This document shows, piece by piece, positions 45,950 to 57,425 of a stretch of 64,000 nucleotides of DNA. Below the pieces are notes generated by a model. That model did no database searches. It was not told where the DNA came from and saw nothing but the letters and a program-made list of their open reading frames with translations. Made by a program: the position numbers and the translations under genes. Origin of the DNA: Coffea arabica (Eukaryota > Streptophyta > Magnoliopsida > Gentianales > Rubiaceae); the NCBI RefSeq assembly GCF_036785885.1, contig NC_092330.1, forward strand, positions 7,598,525 through 7,662,524. Reading direction: 5' to 3'. Position 1 is the first letter of the stretch. Each line of letters opens with the position of its first letter.

Positions 45950-47350
45950 TACATTGCCCTCAATGTAAGCAAATAAAGATAAAAAATAGAGGTAATGGGG
46001 CAACAACACTTCCCTATACACAGACGAGGGTAGAAAAGGACTAAGATTCGGGAGGAAAGGGTGGGCGGAAACCCACGTGGGTGAAGTACTAAGCCAAGTT
46101 CTGCGCCATTCCAGACACCTGGCGCTCGATCCGCTCCAATCTAGAATCCATGTGATGCAGCTGGAAGCAGAGGTCAGAAGACTGTCAGTCAGCAGAAGAA
46201 GACGGCTGAGGTACAGAAGAGGAAGGCCCATGGGTGTCAGTGGAAGGACCGCCAGTCTCAGAAATGGCAGATTTGGAAGCTTTGCGCCTAGGAGGAAATC
46301 TGGATCGGCCCCGGGGGAATGAACTGGAAGACACCATTGACCTGTTGCACTAGACCCATCTTTTCCAAACAAACTAAATCAAGAGATTCCATAGTACAAG
46401 CCAAATGCAGATTATGATTAGTCAAATCCAAAACCTCAAGATTTATAGCCAATTGAGTGATAAAAGAACCTAGAATTAACGACTTATTTTTCTTGCTTAA
46501 GACAGTTCGGAGGTGAGAAGCAAACCAACAACCCAAATTGACCTTAATCTCAGCAACTGTACACCAAATAAAAAAAACTCGGGTTTGGTCAAAGTACCCG
46601 AACTATCTTTCCTACTTGAGAAGCTATAAGCCATAAAATGGTGTAAATAGCGAAAAATGGGGTTCCTAAGAAAAGAGACTTTAGGCTGGCTAGGATCATA
46701 AGATTGAGTGTCAACGGACAAGTCTTTCCAATAGCCAGTGTTATGGGAGAAAAAGAGCTCAGTGTATTCGCAGGCACTTGCCATATATTCATCAGTTTGG
46801 GAATAAGGAATGTCAATAAAACCAAGAGCCAAATTAAATTTAGTGATGGACTGTTTGAACTCCCTACCCATCAATCTAAACCGAACCACCTCAGAAATCG
46901 TAACAGAGAATTCATCAGGAACATTGAACTAGAAAGTGGCATAGAATTCCCAAATTAACTCAATGAAAGCAGGTAAAACAATAGAAGCATAATTTGTCCA
47001 ACCTATGGCGGTTAACTTCCTAGTGACTTCATCCCTAATGTTTAAAAGATCGAGTGTGGGGCCGTAGATGAATTTACAAAGAATAATTTTTCTTATACAA
47101 GCAGTGGCATACTGTTCCTTATCAGCAGCCCCGGTGAAGGACAAATGTCCACCGAAGTGGACCAGAGAGGAGAGGTGAACCTCCATATTCCTCCCAAGGC
47201 GGGTCCAAAGGCCTTCTGAAACAGTCGCTTTGGGAAGGTCAACTCAAAGGGACAGTGGGTTGGGGGTGGAGGTAGATGGTCTATTCCTACTTTTATCTTT
47301 TGTTTTAACCATTTGACACCAGTAAACAGGACCAGAGCTACGTACAAACA
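45950..47350 (-). pseudogene. Athila-like post-pol (env-position) ORF, degenerate
   Basis: Pieces in order on the minus strand include KEQYATACIRKIILCKFIYG and TRKLTAIGWTNYASIVLPA (47186-46932), then an in-frame TAG (46929-46931), then VRFRLMGREF and RNPIFRYLHHFMAYSFSSRKDSSG (46889-46497), then a frame change into CWFASHLRTVL (46536-46288) and a further change. The pattern matches the plant-retroelement protein often annotated as ATHILA ORF or putative plant transposon protein. No transmembrane segment is evident. At least one stop and two to three frameshifts are present. Confidence 0.65.
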
Positions 47351-47650
47351 CTAAAAATAAGTCAACTGGCCGCCAATTAAACAAAGGGTCCCCAATCACA
47401 GCTCCAAATACCGACAACTAAAGAAATAGACAAACCAGAAAACACAACATTTAACGATACTACCCCCACACACAGGAAACATACAAAGACTAATTAAACA
47501 GAAAAAAAACACAACAAAACTCCCCAAAAACAACGATTTTAATGCAAGATTAAACAAATAGTCAGACGTGGTCAAAGACAAAATCACAGCACCCCAAATA
47601 AGCACAAATTAACTATCATCATCTAAAAATTAAAAATCTATTCTCAGCTA
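47351..47650. other. Spacer, no gene seen
   Basis: AT-rich, A-rich on the plus strand. Nothing supportable. Confidence 0.4.
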
Positions 47651-47689
47651 AAAGTAACAGAAAATTAGAGAAAGAAGGGGCTTGAGGTA

Positions 47690-48060
47690 AGACCAGGCAG
47701 TGGAGAAGACGGTGAAGCAGCGGCGATGGCAATGGAGGTGGAGACGGTGCCACGCGTGGGAGACACGCGCTTTGACAGCGGGCAGGCGCGCGACCAGGTG
47801 CGCTGAGGCTCGCTGGGCAGCGTGCGTGGTTGGTGTTGGCAAGCCTGGATGCGTTGGAGCGCGCTGATTGCGCTTGGGCATGCGCTGGAGCGCCTAACTG
47901 CGCATTGTCTATGTGCGATGGCAGAGAAGAGGCACGTGCGGCGCGCGCTGGCGGACAAGAGGGTTGGTCGCGATCGCGGTTGCCGCCGCTGGTTGGAGCT
48001 GGACGCGCGCTGGAGGAAGGCGAGGCGGACGTGCGACGGCGGGGAGAGGGGAAGAAGAAG
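47690..48060. other. GC-rich, CpG-rich island inside the Athila-like element
   Basis: Strongly GC-rich with repeated GCGCGC and GTGCG motifs, in contrast to surrounding AT-rich DNA. Long open frames occur on both strands at once (for example 47619-48203 minus and 47830-48300 plus). That is expected from composition and is not evidence of coding. Confidence 0.6.
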
Positions 48061-48180
48061 AAAAGGAAGAAAAATAAAGAAAAAGAAGAAGGAAAAGAAA
48101 GAAGAAAGAAAAAAGAAAGAGAAGAAAGAAGAAAGAAGGGCAACGGGTTTTCTTCTCTTTTTTTTTTCTTTTTTTTTTGG
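48045..48180. repeat. Polypurine tract followed by polypyrimidine tract
   Basis: About 90 bases of almost pure G/A (GAAGAA, AAAGAA units) followed by T-rich pyrimidines. Low complexity. Confidence 0.8.
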
Positions 48181-48229
48181 AACATAAGTGAGGGCAATTC
48201 CATCTTTTCACCCTTTTTTTTTAAAAGAA

Positions 48230-48540
48230 CCCTTGTGTTAGGCTGGGCACGCCTAACTGCCTACGAGTCTTCTGACCAATCACCAGGTGGTCACGCTTAA
48301 CTACTAGAGAGTTTTCTGACTAATCTTCAGAAATTGAGTTTCTTAAGTGTGACAACCTGGCGTGGGCACGCTTAACTCATGGAGAGTTTTCTGCTCGCAG
48401 ACGTGAATTGCCTTCCTTAAGCATGACCACTTAGCGTGGGCATGTCTAACTATTAGGTAGTCTTCTGTCTGCTTAATTAAAACTTTCTTAGGCATGACCA
48501 CTTAGCGTGGGCACATCTAACTGCCAACTTCCTACCACAA
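48230..48540. repeat. Degenerate 70-77-bp minisatellite
   Basis: Four to five units each containing GGGCACGCTTAACT-like cores (48245, 48288, 48365, 48438, 48508) followed by TTTTCTG or TCTTCTG. One further copy of the core lies in the 3' LTR near 44607. Confidence 0.7.
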
Positions 48541-48675
48541 AAACAAAAACTCACTAAATGCAACTAACAATTAACAAAAATTCGAGAAACATAAAAAAAC
48601 TATAACAAATAGCCTTGGATTGCCTCCCAAGCAGCACCTTTGTTTAACGTACTTGGCTAGACTTGGTCGAAACTC

Positions 48676-49313
48676 TCAAGCGGGATAAATTGGATCCTCT
48701 AGTTGTATGAATTTGACTTCCTCAATGGGGAACCCTTCATAGTAAGGTTTGAGATGATAACCATTCACCACGAACTTCTTCTCCATCTTCAAACTTTGAA
48801 TCTCCACTACACCATAATGAAAAACATTAGAAATGATAAATAGACTAATCCAACGAGAACGCAACTTACCGGGAAAAGTTTAAGTCTCGAGTGATACTAT
48901 AGGACTTTTTGTCCCACTACAAATGATTTTCTTGAGACTTGTTGATCATTAAAAATTTTGTTCTTCTCCATGTAAATCATTGCATTCTTGTATGCCTCAT
49001 TCCTAATCTCTTCCAGCTCCTGTAGCTACAATTTTTTATGGACCCCCACTTCCTTAAGATTCATATTGCATTGTTTCACTGCCCATAATGCCCTATGCTC
49101 GAACTCCACTAGAAGATGGCAAGCCTTACCGAAAACTAGTCTATACGGGGACATCCCAATCTGCATCTTATACGCGATGCTGTAAGCCCATAGGGCATCT
49201 TCCAATTTCAAGCACCAATTCTTTCTATCAGGACGCACCATTTTCTCCAAGATTAACTTGATCTCCCTATTTGACACTTCAGCTTGACCATTTGACACTT
49301 CAGTTTAAAGTAT
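48676..49313 (-). pseudogene. pol: Athila-like pol C-terminus (integrase end)
   Basis: Minus-strand blocks [39 protein letters not shown] and [15 protein letters not shown] are the end of a gypsy integrase core (the Glu of the catalytic triad lies in the AEVSN segment). After a TAG at 49026-49028 and a frameshift, RSRWISLFIISNVF and HLKPYYEGFPIEEVKFIQL match the Athila pol C-terminus. The upstream part of pol is missing at 49313, where a Tekay-type LTR begins. Confidence 0.82.
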
Positions 49314-50317
49314 TTACAACCCAAGTAAAATCAATTCTAGTCGGGTGTTAGCGCGAGTATAATTGCAAAATCCAAAAACTAGACTACGCTAGTCTGTACA
49401 AATCTTACGCCTCACTCGTACCCCCTGTAAGAAAAACAAATGGCGTGGAATGGCTAAAAGGCCAGTGAGGTTTCAAATAGCAAGTTGACCATTATTTAAA
49501 AGTATAAATATCACGTAGCAAAATAGCAAGCATAACAAGTTCATGAAAGTGAGTAATAACACTTCAAATAGCAAATGTCAATCTCATCACAATAGCCGTT
49601 CAATGGCTCAAAACCATCCAAGTACAACACAAGTATAATAATCCGATCGGAAATCAAGTTTTGAAGGCAAAAGGCTAAATGGCAGATTCGACATCTTATA
49701 ACATTTTGGTCACAATTAGAGTTATATTTATCAGATTGGTGTGAATTTTATACCGTTTAAAAGATAAGACAAAGGGCTAAAACTTTTATAAAGACCACTC
49801 AATCCAGTTCACAATTGATCTAGGTCAAAAGTACATATTACAAAACCAGAAGGTCCTTATCAGTATGGTTGTCAGTACTATATTCAAATGACAACAACTC
49901 AGGCTATACAATTCCGTTTGAGGTGTTTTCAAATGCATTGGAAAGCTGAAACATAGGGCTAAAAGTTTTATGTTTTGGCTAAAGGCTAATTTGATACGGA
50001 TCAAGATTAAAAAATGCAGCCAGAATGATGAAATGTCAAAACTGGCCGCAAAACTATACCTATGGCAGTCATGGGTATTTTTGTCATTTCACGTGATACA
50101 GTGCTCGGATTGTACTGAAATTTTACAGACAACTATAAAACATCATTTTCTAACTTTCATGTTTTAATTTAAGCCCAATTCGGCCTCCATCATGCACGAA
50201 TAGAACTAGTCAGAACAGAGCATTTGAAATCCTTAAATATGGAATTTAATGCATTCAAGGTGTAAACTTCACATTTCTAGCTTGAACCACTACTTCAACT
50301 TCCTATACAAGATTATA
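49314..50317 (-). repeat. Relic of a Tekay-type LTR in reverse orientation
   Basis: Reverse-complement similarity to the LTR of the following element. The clearest match is the segment around ACTAGCGTAGTCTAG (49385-49400 reversed, against 53205-53222), and it continues through AATCTGATAA-type blocks. It is diverged, so it belongs to a related family or an older copy. No coding sequence. It ends where the Tekay element starts. Confidence 0.6.
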
Positions 50318-53300
50318 TGTGAGGACTCGCAAATTTCTTATATTTTTTTTCTCTCAAAAATGCCTTTTATTTGGAAAGTATTATTTATTAAGCCTTACTA
50401 CCCCATCGTTCCACAATAAGTGCGGATAAACCTAGAAAGTAGGGTTTCACTCTTCGTTTTCAAGATTGGAGCAAAATTAGGGTTTTCGCGATTTTTCGCC
50501 GGATGAATTTTCAGTATGGAGCAAGGATCAAATTTGGTGATTAAAAGTGACTTTTAGGTGAGAAATAATATGTGATTAGGGGCAATGATATAAGGTTAGT
50601 GAATAGGAAGAAAAAACCCTAGTACATGTGTTTTTAAGAAAAATGGTGCGAACCGACGGGTACCGTGCACTACCGATTGAACGCACCACTTGACCACCAC
50701 TTTCTTACCATACAAGCTCATTAATACTTGAGCAAAATATCTTCTCATTTGCCGGCTAGTTTGACCGAAACTTAGGGTTAAAAATAGCAAGGAAAAGAAA
50801 GAGAAAAATGAAAGGTGGTGGTGGCGACACTTGTCGCCACCTAAGGGTTTCTTGACCAAGAGATGGTCTTCCTTCTTATCCCAATTTTTGGTCCTTTTCC
50901 TTCATTATTTCTGCTGCTTGGCTGAACAAGAGAGGAGAGAAAGAGAGAGCAAGAAACAACTTCCTTCTTCTTGATTTTAGCCATCCAAGTGAGGAATTAA
51001 ACTTCTAAACCGATTAAAGTGTTAGTTGTGGGCTTGAGAAGCTAGGGGAAACAAGAATTCCAAGAGGAGGTGAAATATTACTCTTGCAAGCTTCAATTGT
51101 TGAGGTATAAGGCTAAACCATGGCTTTGGTTCTTTTATTGTGGTTTAAGTTGTTGCATCATGCATGATTGTGGTTGGATTAGTAGTGAAACAAGTTGTTA
51201 TGATGATTTAAAGGTGATATATGTGAGTTAGGGTTGAGGTACTTGCTGCCTATACTTGCTATATGGATGAGATATGTGGTATCTAAGCTTATATAAGTGG
51301 TTTTAGTGATGATTAGAGCAAGAAATCAAGAAAGGTTGCATTGAAAACAAAAATTCCAGATTTCTGGAAAAATTTCCCCTCTTTCTGTCCGGTTTTATTG
51401 CATCATGTTAGAGGCCGAATTAGCCTTAGGTTAAAACATAAAAGTTGTAGAGAATGGTATTTTATAGTTGTCTACAAAATTTCAACTCAATCGGAGGAAT
51501 GTAACCTGTGAAAAGACCAAAATACCCTCGCTATTCTAGGTTACATTCCAGAGTTCCACGTGGACAGTTTAGTCTTTTTGGTTGTGTTTATTCACTATAA
51601 TCCGTTTGGATTTAGCCATTTTCCAAAACATGAAAATTTTAGTACCCTGTTTTAGCTTTTCAACGCCACAAAGAACGTCTTAAACGAACCTCGGTAGACT
51701 GAGATATGGTCATTTGAATGCAGTACGGTTGATTAGCCGAATAGTTGGAACTAGGTTATATGAATTGGGAATTTGATTAGGTTACACTGACAATTAGACT
51801 AAGTGCTCTTCATGAAAATTGTAGGCCTTCGTCTTAGCTTCGAATTGGTATAAGTTTCACTTCAATCTGATAAGCGTAGCCTTAGATGTGCCTATTCCGT
51901 AAAAACCCGTCAAATCTGTCTTCTATAAGCTTTGTTTCCGCACTTGATATTAGCTTAATTTTTGTTCTTGTATTGTTTTAAGCCTATGGAATGGCTATTG
52001 AACTGACTTTGAGTTATGAATAACTTTGGGTTGGATTGAGTAAGAAAATGAAGCCTAAATGGCTGGAAATTAGGAAAATGCAAAGGGCATGTTGCCCAAA
52101 TTTACGCTCAAGGACTATAGAAATACACTTGCGACTTGGGTAGAGTTGATATGAATATCACTTGAGCCATCTAGGACTTTGGCTATCTTGGTTCAAGGGT
52201 TATACGTTAAAAACCTAGCCGAACTTGTACCCTTGAGGAAAAGACATAATGACCGATGTAAACTCGTTTTCCTTGCACTTTCGACTCACATGTTATTCCA
52301 AGTATAATTGCTACAAAACTTACGGTTTGAAAAGCGAGCAAGTGGTTCATGAACGTCTCCCAAATGAATTTCAATTAGTTGATTCTTGTTGAACGAAACG
52401 TTTAAGTTTCGAATCTTAGACATGTTTCAAAGTTTTCAAACTGAATTTTTACCGCAGATCTGGACTCCAAACCTGGAGTATAACTGAACGTGAATACTTG
52501 AAGCCTTATATTTTGGTGAGTGCTTCCGAATATCCGATTGCACTTGATACATGTGTTTCTTACTTGACTTACATGATTACATGGTGAATGAATGATAGGG
52601 CAAGGGTGTACTTTACCGTACTTGCCCTAATATGACTTGTTCTTGTAATTGATTACACTTGACTTGCTATACATGTACATGAGTTATATCCTGCCTGGAA
52701 TTCCAGAAACCCTGTGGCTAGTTAGTCGAGTCGAGCCGGCAAGGGTCTGGTCGATTAGATAACAAACCCTGGGTAACTAGTAATGGCGAGTGGAGTGTTA
52801 TCTCCTCGACCAAACGGTATACTCGAGTATTACCACCCGTGTTTCGTGTGGCGTGCGGGCCCGGAGAAGGGGGTTGATCGGTGGACGGAGACTGGCGTGT
52901 AGTGGGGTTTTATTTGGACTGGCTATTACTTGAAAGTTGACGGAGTGTCAACTACCAATCAATCGAGCTGGAACGGAGCCAAGACCTGATTTGCTGTATC
53001 CTTACATGTGAATGTGAACTTGAAGTTGCTAGACTAGCTAAAATGCTATTTCTCGGATATGACTTGTTTGCTCGCTATTTCACTATTACTCTGCTATCAC
53101 TTGGTTGTTGGCCAATTTGATATTTAGAACTTCACTGAGTTTTGGCTCACCCCGTTAGTTTTGTTTTCCTTACAGGGGTACGAGCGAGGCGTGAGACGTG
53201 TAAAGACTAGCGTAGTCTAGTTGTTTGACTTTGACTTTTTGTCTTGTACTCGCGCTATTCCTCGAACAGAATATTTTGTATTTGGATTGTATACGATTTG

Positions 53301-53497
53301 AACTAGTTTGGGTATTTTGAGACTCTGTACCTTGACTTCTATCAATGTAAATTATAAGCTTGAATTGTGGATGTTATTTATGATTCATGGATGTGTGTAC
53401 GTGATTCGAGTGAGCGAGTGAGTGAGTCCTGGCGAGAGCTGGGCAGGCGGTCCGCCGAACCCTTTGGTACACCTTAGAAGGAGGTGGGGTCGTCACA
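50318..53497 (+). repeat. Tekay element 5' LTR
   Basis: Starts TGTGAGGACTCGC and ends GTCGTCACA. The open frame on the minus strand at 50596-50859 recurs in the 3' LTR (59519-59908) and is not called as a gene. Confidence 0.9.
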
Positions 53498-53499
53498 GG

Positions 53500-53518
53500 T
53501 GGTATCAGAGCCTAGGTT
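53500..53518 (+). other. Primer-binding site
   Basis: TGGTATCAGAGCCTAGGTT directly after the LTR (two-base gap). Complementary to initiator Met tRNA, as in chromoviruses. Confidence 0.88.
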
Positions 53519-53646
53519 GTAAATTGATCTAGGCAGATTGAGTGCTTGATATGATAGGCTAGGGTTTTATTCTTGAGCTTAGCCTTTAGCCTTGTTTTCT
53601 ACGTGATGTGTACTTACTTTTGCCATGTTACTTGTAAACCTAGGTT

Positions 53647-54294
53647 ATGGCGGGTACTGACGCCTCTGGGAGTGCTGGGCCGTCTCAGCCTGTGCCTATT
53701 GACGCACCGATTGAGGTACCTACTGACACGCCTACGGATGCTCCTATCGACGAGCCACATTTGGAGGGGCCTGTTTGCCGCGTGATTACATACCAGGAGG
53801 GCCCCGGTGGGCCAGTGCAGTGATGGTCCCCAGCGCGCAAGATCCGGCGCTGCGACTGCTGGAAGACCTACTCCTACCCCGATCGGGTAGTGCTCGCTGT
53901 GGACGACGAGCGGAAACGATTGGCTAGCGCTAATCGTAGGTGCCAGACGGAGATTGAGCGTCTCCGGGCTACTCTCCGAGATCAGGGGGCTAGGATCCGA
54001 GAGCTGGAGGCCTCGGTATTAGAGGAGCAGCAGCGGACGGATGCTTTCCGCGAGCAGGCTCAGGCGACTTCTGGACGCCTTGTGCGAGTGGTTGCAGATA
54101 TTAGAGACCGGACTGGACACATCCTGACCGAGTGCGAGGCCCTAGTGGACGATGTGCTCCAGGACTTGGCCAGAGGAGGCCAAGCGCCTGTAGTTCCTGG
54201 TGCTCCTGGGGAGGATCCTGAGGAGGACCCGGAGGAGGAGCCGAGTGCATCCTCAGAGTCTGTTGGGTCGGCGTCTAGCCGAACGACCTGTTAG
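53647..54294 (+). pseudogene. Extra ORF upstream of gag, coiled-coil-like
   Basis: 216 codons from ATG 53647 to TAG 54292-54294, with one in-frame TGA at 53821-53823. The first 58 residues are Pro/Asp/Thr-rich (PIEVPTDTPTDAPIDEP). The part after the stop has an amphipathic, Arg/Glu-rich coiled-coil-like region (ERKRLASANRRCQTEIERL and onward to about VVADIRDRTG). It ends in an acidic PEEDPEEEPSASS tail. It has no retroviral domain that I recognise and is separated from gag by about 300 bp in another frame. GC content is much higher than in the flanks. It may be a lineage-specific accessory protein or a captured fragment. Confidence 0.55.
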
Positions 54295-54592
54295 AGTTGA
54301 GAGGGTTTCTTTTGTGGGATAGTTAGGAACATAGTAGGACGACACGTTCCCTTTTGTTTTTGACTTTGACGTGTCATGGTGGATGTAAATAAGGCTTCTT
54401 TTGTTCTATGTTCCTGGGCTAGTATAGCCTCTGACTTGCCTAGGTTGGCATGTATATATATGACTCGTTTGCTATGTATATAAAGTGTTTGTTTATTACG
54501 TGTTTATTTGCCTCTATTTATCCGTTTACTACGTGATATATGAGCCATACCTTACCCTGTTTATATGTTTATAGTTGTTCAACTCTCAAAAC

Positions 54593-55442
54593 ATGGAGGA
54601 TAGAAGAAGTCAAACCCGGAGAGCTAACCGAGAACGCGGTCCTAGTCGAGGCCGTGGGGGTGAACAAGCACAGGAACCGGTGCCAGAACCGAGAGAGGAA
54701 AGGGAGGCAATGGTTGAGCCACAACCTGAATCCCAGGCTGCAGGGGGAGATCAAGTGGCAACTGCCATCCATCAGATGGCTAACATTCTGGCTCGTTTAG
54801 TGGAACAACAGGGGCAAACCCCTGTAAATCAACCTAGGGACCCTGATAATGGGCAAGATAGGGCCTTAGAGAGATTCCATAAGTTCTCTCCACCCAAGTT
54901 CTTAGGAGGACCAGACCCGGATGGGGCCGAGAAATGGCTGGAGGCCATGGTTAATATTTTTACTGCCCTAAATTACACAGAGGAGAGGCAAGTCCAATTC
55001 GGTGTTTTCCAGTTTGAGGGGCCAGCTAGGGCTTGGTGGAACGTAGTGAGGGCCAAGTGGGAGAGAAAGGCGACTGCATGGACCTGGTTAAACTTCGTAC
55101 GGGAGTTTAACGAAAAATACCTTCCACCCATCGTTCAGGAGAAGCGAGAGGATGATTTCATTAAACTCCGTCAGGGAATGTTGAGTGTAACTGAGTATGA
55201 GACTCAGTTTACAAAGTTGTCCAAATTTGATAGCTACGGAGCAAAGAAAAGTACGGAGGTTTGTGCAAGGGCTAAATGTGGAGTTAGAAGAAGCCTTAGC
55301 GGCGACCCACATTAATACATTCACGGAGGTTCTGGAGAAGGCCCTAAGGATAGAGACTGCTAGGGCGCAAGTGAGAAATTTCCATGCTAAGCGGAGAGGG
55401 GCATCTATTGGAGCCTAAGGGTCAGTACGAGGTGATCAGAGC
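54593..55442 (+). pseudogene. gag: Tekay gag (capsid region), frameshifted
   Basis: ATG 54593. Arg/Glu-rich N-terminus, then the retrotransposon gag core with RFHKFSPPKFLGGPDPDGAE, FEGPARAWWNVV and FVREFNEKYLPP. Near 55225 a small deletion shifts the frame. Reading resumes in the next frame with IATEQRKVRRFVQGLNVELE and continues to an in-frame TAA at 55416-55418, after which the frame is open again into the zinc-knuckle region. The C-terminal boundary with pol is taken at 55443. Confidence 0.88.
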
Positions 55443-57425
55443 ATGCCACCTACTAAATCCGGTCGTGGGGCTGGAGGTGGACGGTTTTCGAGCACATCTA
55501 GGGGAAGTGCTCCAAGAGGAAGTGCCCAGAGGGGAGGCCAAAGTGGTAGGGGCCAAGGTAGAGGTTTTCCCCAGGGAGGCCAAATCTCCACTCCCCGGGT
55601 AACGTGTGGGTATTGTGGGAAACCGAACCACACTAAAAATGAGTGCTGGAGAAAGGCTCGAAAGTGCCTGAGGTACGGAGGTGTGGATCACCAGATAGTC
55701 AACTGTCCGCTGATCAGTGACACCCAGTCGACTGCCAGGTCAAATCCAAAACCGACCACCGCTGGAGGGGCCAGGTCGAGGGTACCGGCCAGAGTATATT
55801 CGCTGGATCAACCAACCGTGCCTGAACCAACGAAGGTGATAGAAGGCACAATCCCTGTTTTTCACTGGTTAGCCAGAATTTTGATCGACCCTGGTGCTAC
55901 TCACTCTTTTGTTAATCCTGCATTTATGTTTGGAATTGACTTGAAAGTTGAAAGGTTACCTTATGATTTAGAGGTAAGAACACCTACGGATAATCAAATT
56001 TTACTTGCGAATGAGATGTATAGGAATTGTGACATTTGGGTTGGTGAGCGGAAATTGGTAGTTGACCTCATTAGTCTAGCCATTAAGGGGTACGATGTTA
56101 TTCTAGGTATGGATTGGCTAGCTCATTATCATGCTCGAGTAGACTGTAGGATGAAAGTGGTTGAATTTTGTATACCGGGGGAGGCAACTCTAAAGTTAGA
56201 CGTGAGGGGTATGATAGCCTCTTCTGCGCTTATTTCGGGAATAAGGGCTAGGAAATTGCTTAGTCGTGGGGCACGCGGCTACTTAGCTTTCCTGATTAAC
56301 ACTCCGGGAGAAAAGATTAAGTTAGAAGACATGCCAGTAATCAGTGAATATCCGGACGTATTTCCGGAGGAGTTGGAGTCTCTGCCACCTGAAAGGGAGA
56401 TTGAATTTAAAGTTGACCTAGTACCCGGAACTACTCCTATTTCGAAAACCCCTTATCGTATGGCACCTGCTGACCTTAAGGAGTTAAAGGTGCAATTGCA
56501 AGACTTGCTAGAACGGGGGTTCATACATGAGAGCGAGTCGCCGTGGGAAGCTCCAGTGTTATTTGTTAAAAAGAAGGACGGAAGTTTAAGGTTATGCATT
56601 GACTATCGAGGGCTGAATGCAGTAACTATTAAGAATAAATATCCTTTGCCCCACATCGATGAGTTGTTTGATCAGTTACAAGGGGCTGTAGTGTTTTCTA
56701 AGTTGGACCTGCGACAAGGGTACTATCAGTTGAAAATTAGAAAGGAGGATGTGCCAAAAACGGCATTTAACACTCGATATGGGCATTTTGAGTTCGCGGT
56801 AATGCCTTTTGGTTTAACTAATGCCCCAGCGGCATTCATGGATCTGATGCATCGAGTGTTCAAACCTTACTTGGATAGATTTGTAGTGGTGTTTATTGAT
56901 GATATCTTAGTGTATTCGAAGTCAAGGGAGGAGCATGAACAATATTTGCGGACAGTGCTGCAAACCCTAAGAGAGCATCAATTGTTCGCTAAGTTCAGTA
57001 AGTGTGAATTTTGGTTGGAAAAAGTGGCATTTATAGGTCACGTAATTTCAAAAGATGGCCTTACTGTAGACCCGGCGAAAGTGGAAGCTGTGGCCAAATG
57101 GAAGCGGCCAGAAAATCCCACAGAGGTGCGAAATTTTCTAGGTCTAGCAGGATACTACCGCCGATTTATAAAGAATTTCTCGAGAATTGCGGGACCCTTG
57201 ACTAACTTGACCAAGAAACAAGGAAAGTATATTTGGGATATTAAGTGCGAGAGTAGTTTCCAAGAGCTTAAGAAACAATTGACTATGGCTCCAGTTTTAG
57301 CTTTGCCCAGTGGGCACGATAGCTATACGGTTTATACCGATGCTTCAAGAGAGGGGTTAGGGTGCGTGTTGATGCAAAATAGGAATGTGATTGCCTACGC
57401 ATATCGGAAGTTAAAATCTCATTAG
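55443..57425 (+). pseudogene. pol: Tekay gag-pol: zinc knuckle, protease, RT, start of RNase H
   Basis: A 660-residue open frame. A Gly/Arg-rich stretch is followed by the knuckle [15 protein letters not shown] second possible knuckle has Tyr for its second Cys ([14 protein letters not shown]). The protease active site reads [12 protein letters not shown], with the DPG form common in this lineage. RT motifs: [30 protein letters not shown] and [11 protein letters not shown] (catalytic DD). RNase H begins with [13 protein letters not shown]. The frame stops at TAG 57423-57425, where Gln is expected, and continues in the same frame. The first ATG here is internal; gag and pol were probably one polyprotein. 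Confidence 0.92.

Larger units (their letters stand above)
43171..49313 (-). mobile_element. Athila-like Ty3/gypsy element, 5'-truncated
   Basis: Read on the minus strand: the C-terminal part of pol (49313-48676), a post-pol region with minisatellite and GC-rich island, an env-like ORF region (about 47350-45950), a polypurine tract GGTATGGAGGAGA (44783-44796), and a 3' LTR (44782-43171). The 5' LTR, gag and most of pol are absent. The integrase C-terminus and post-pol ORF identify an Athila-type lineage. Confidence 0.8.

Noticed and set aside
47619..48300. Long open frames on both strands (up to 194 codons)
   Set aside because: They lie in a GC-rich island and a pure purine/pyrimidine tract; open frames on both strands reflect composition, with no recognisable domain.
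50596..50859. Minus-strand 87-codon frame, with a longer version at 59519-59908
   Set aside because: Present in both LTRs of the Tekay element; a repeat-derived frame with low-complexity hydrophobic content.
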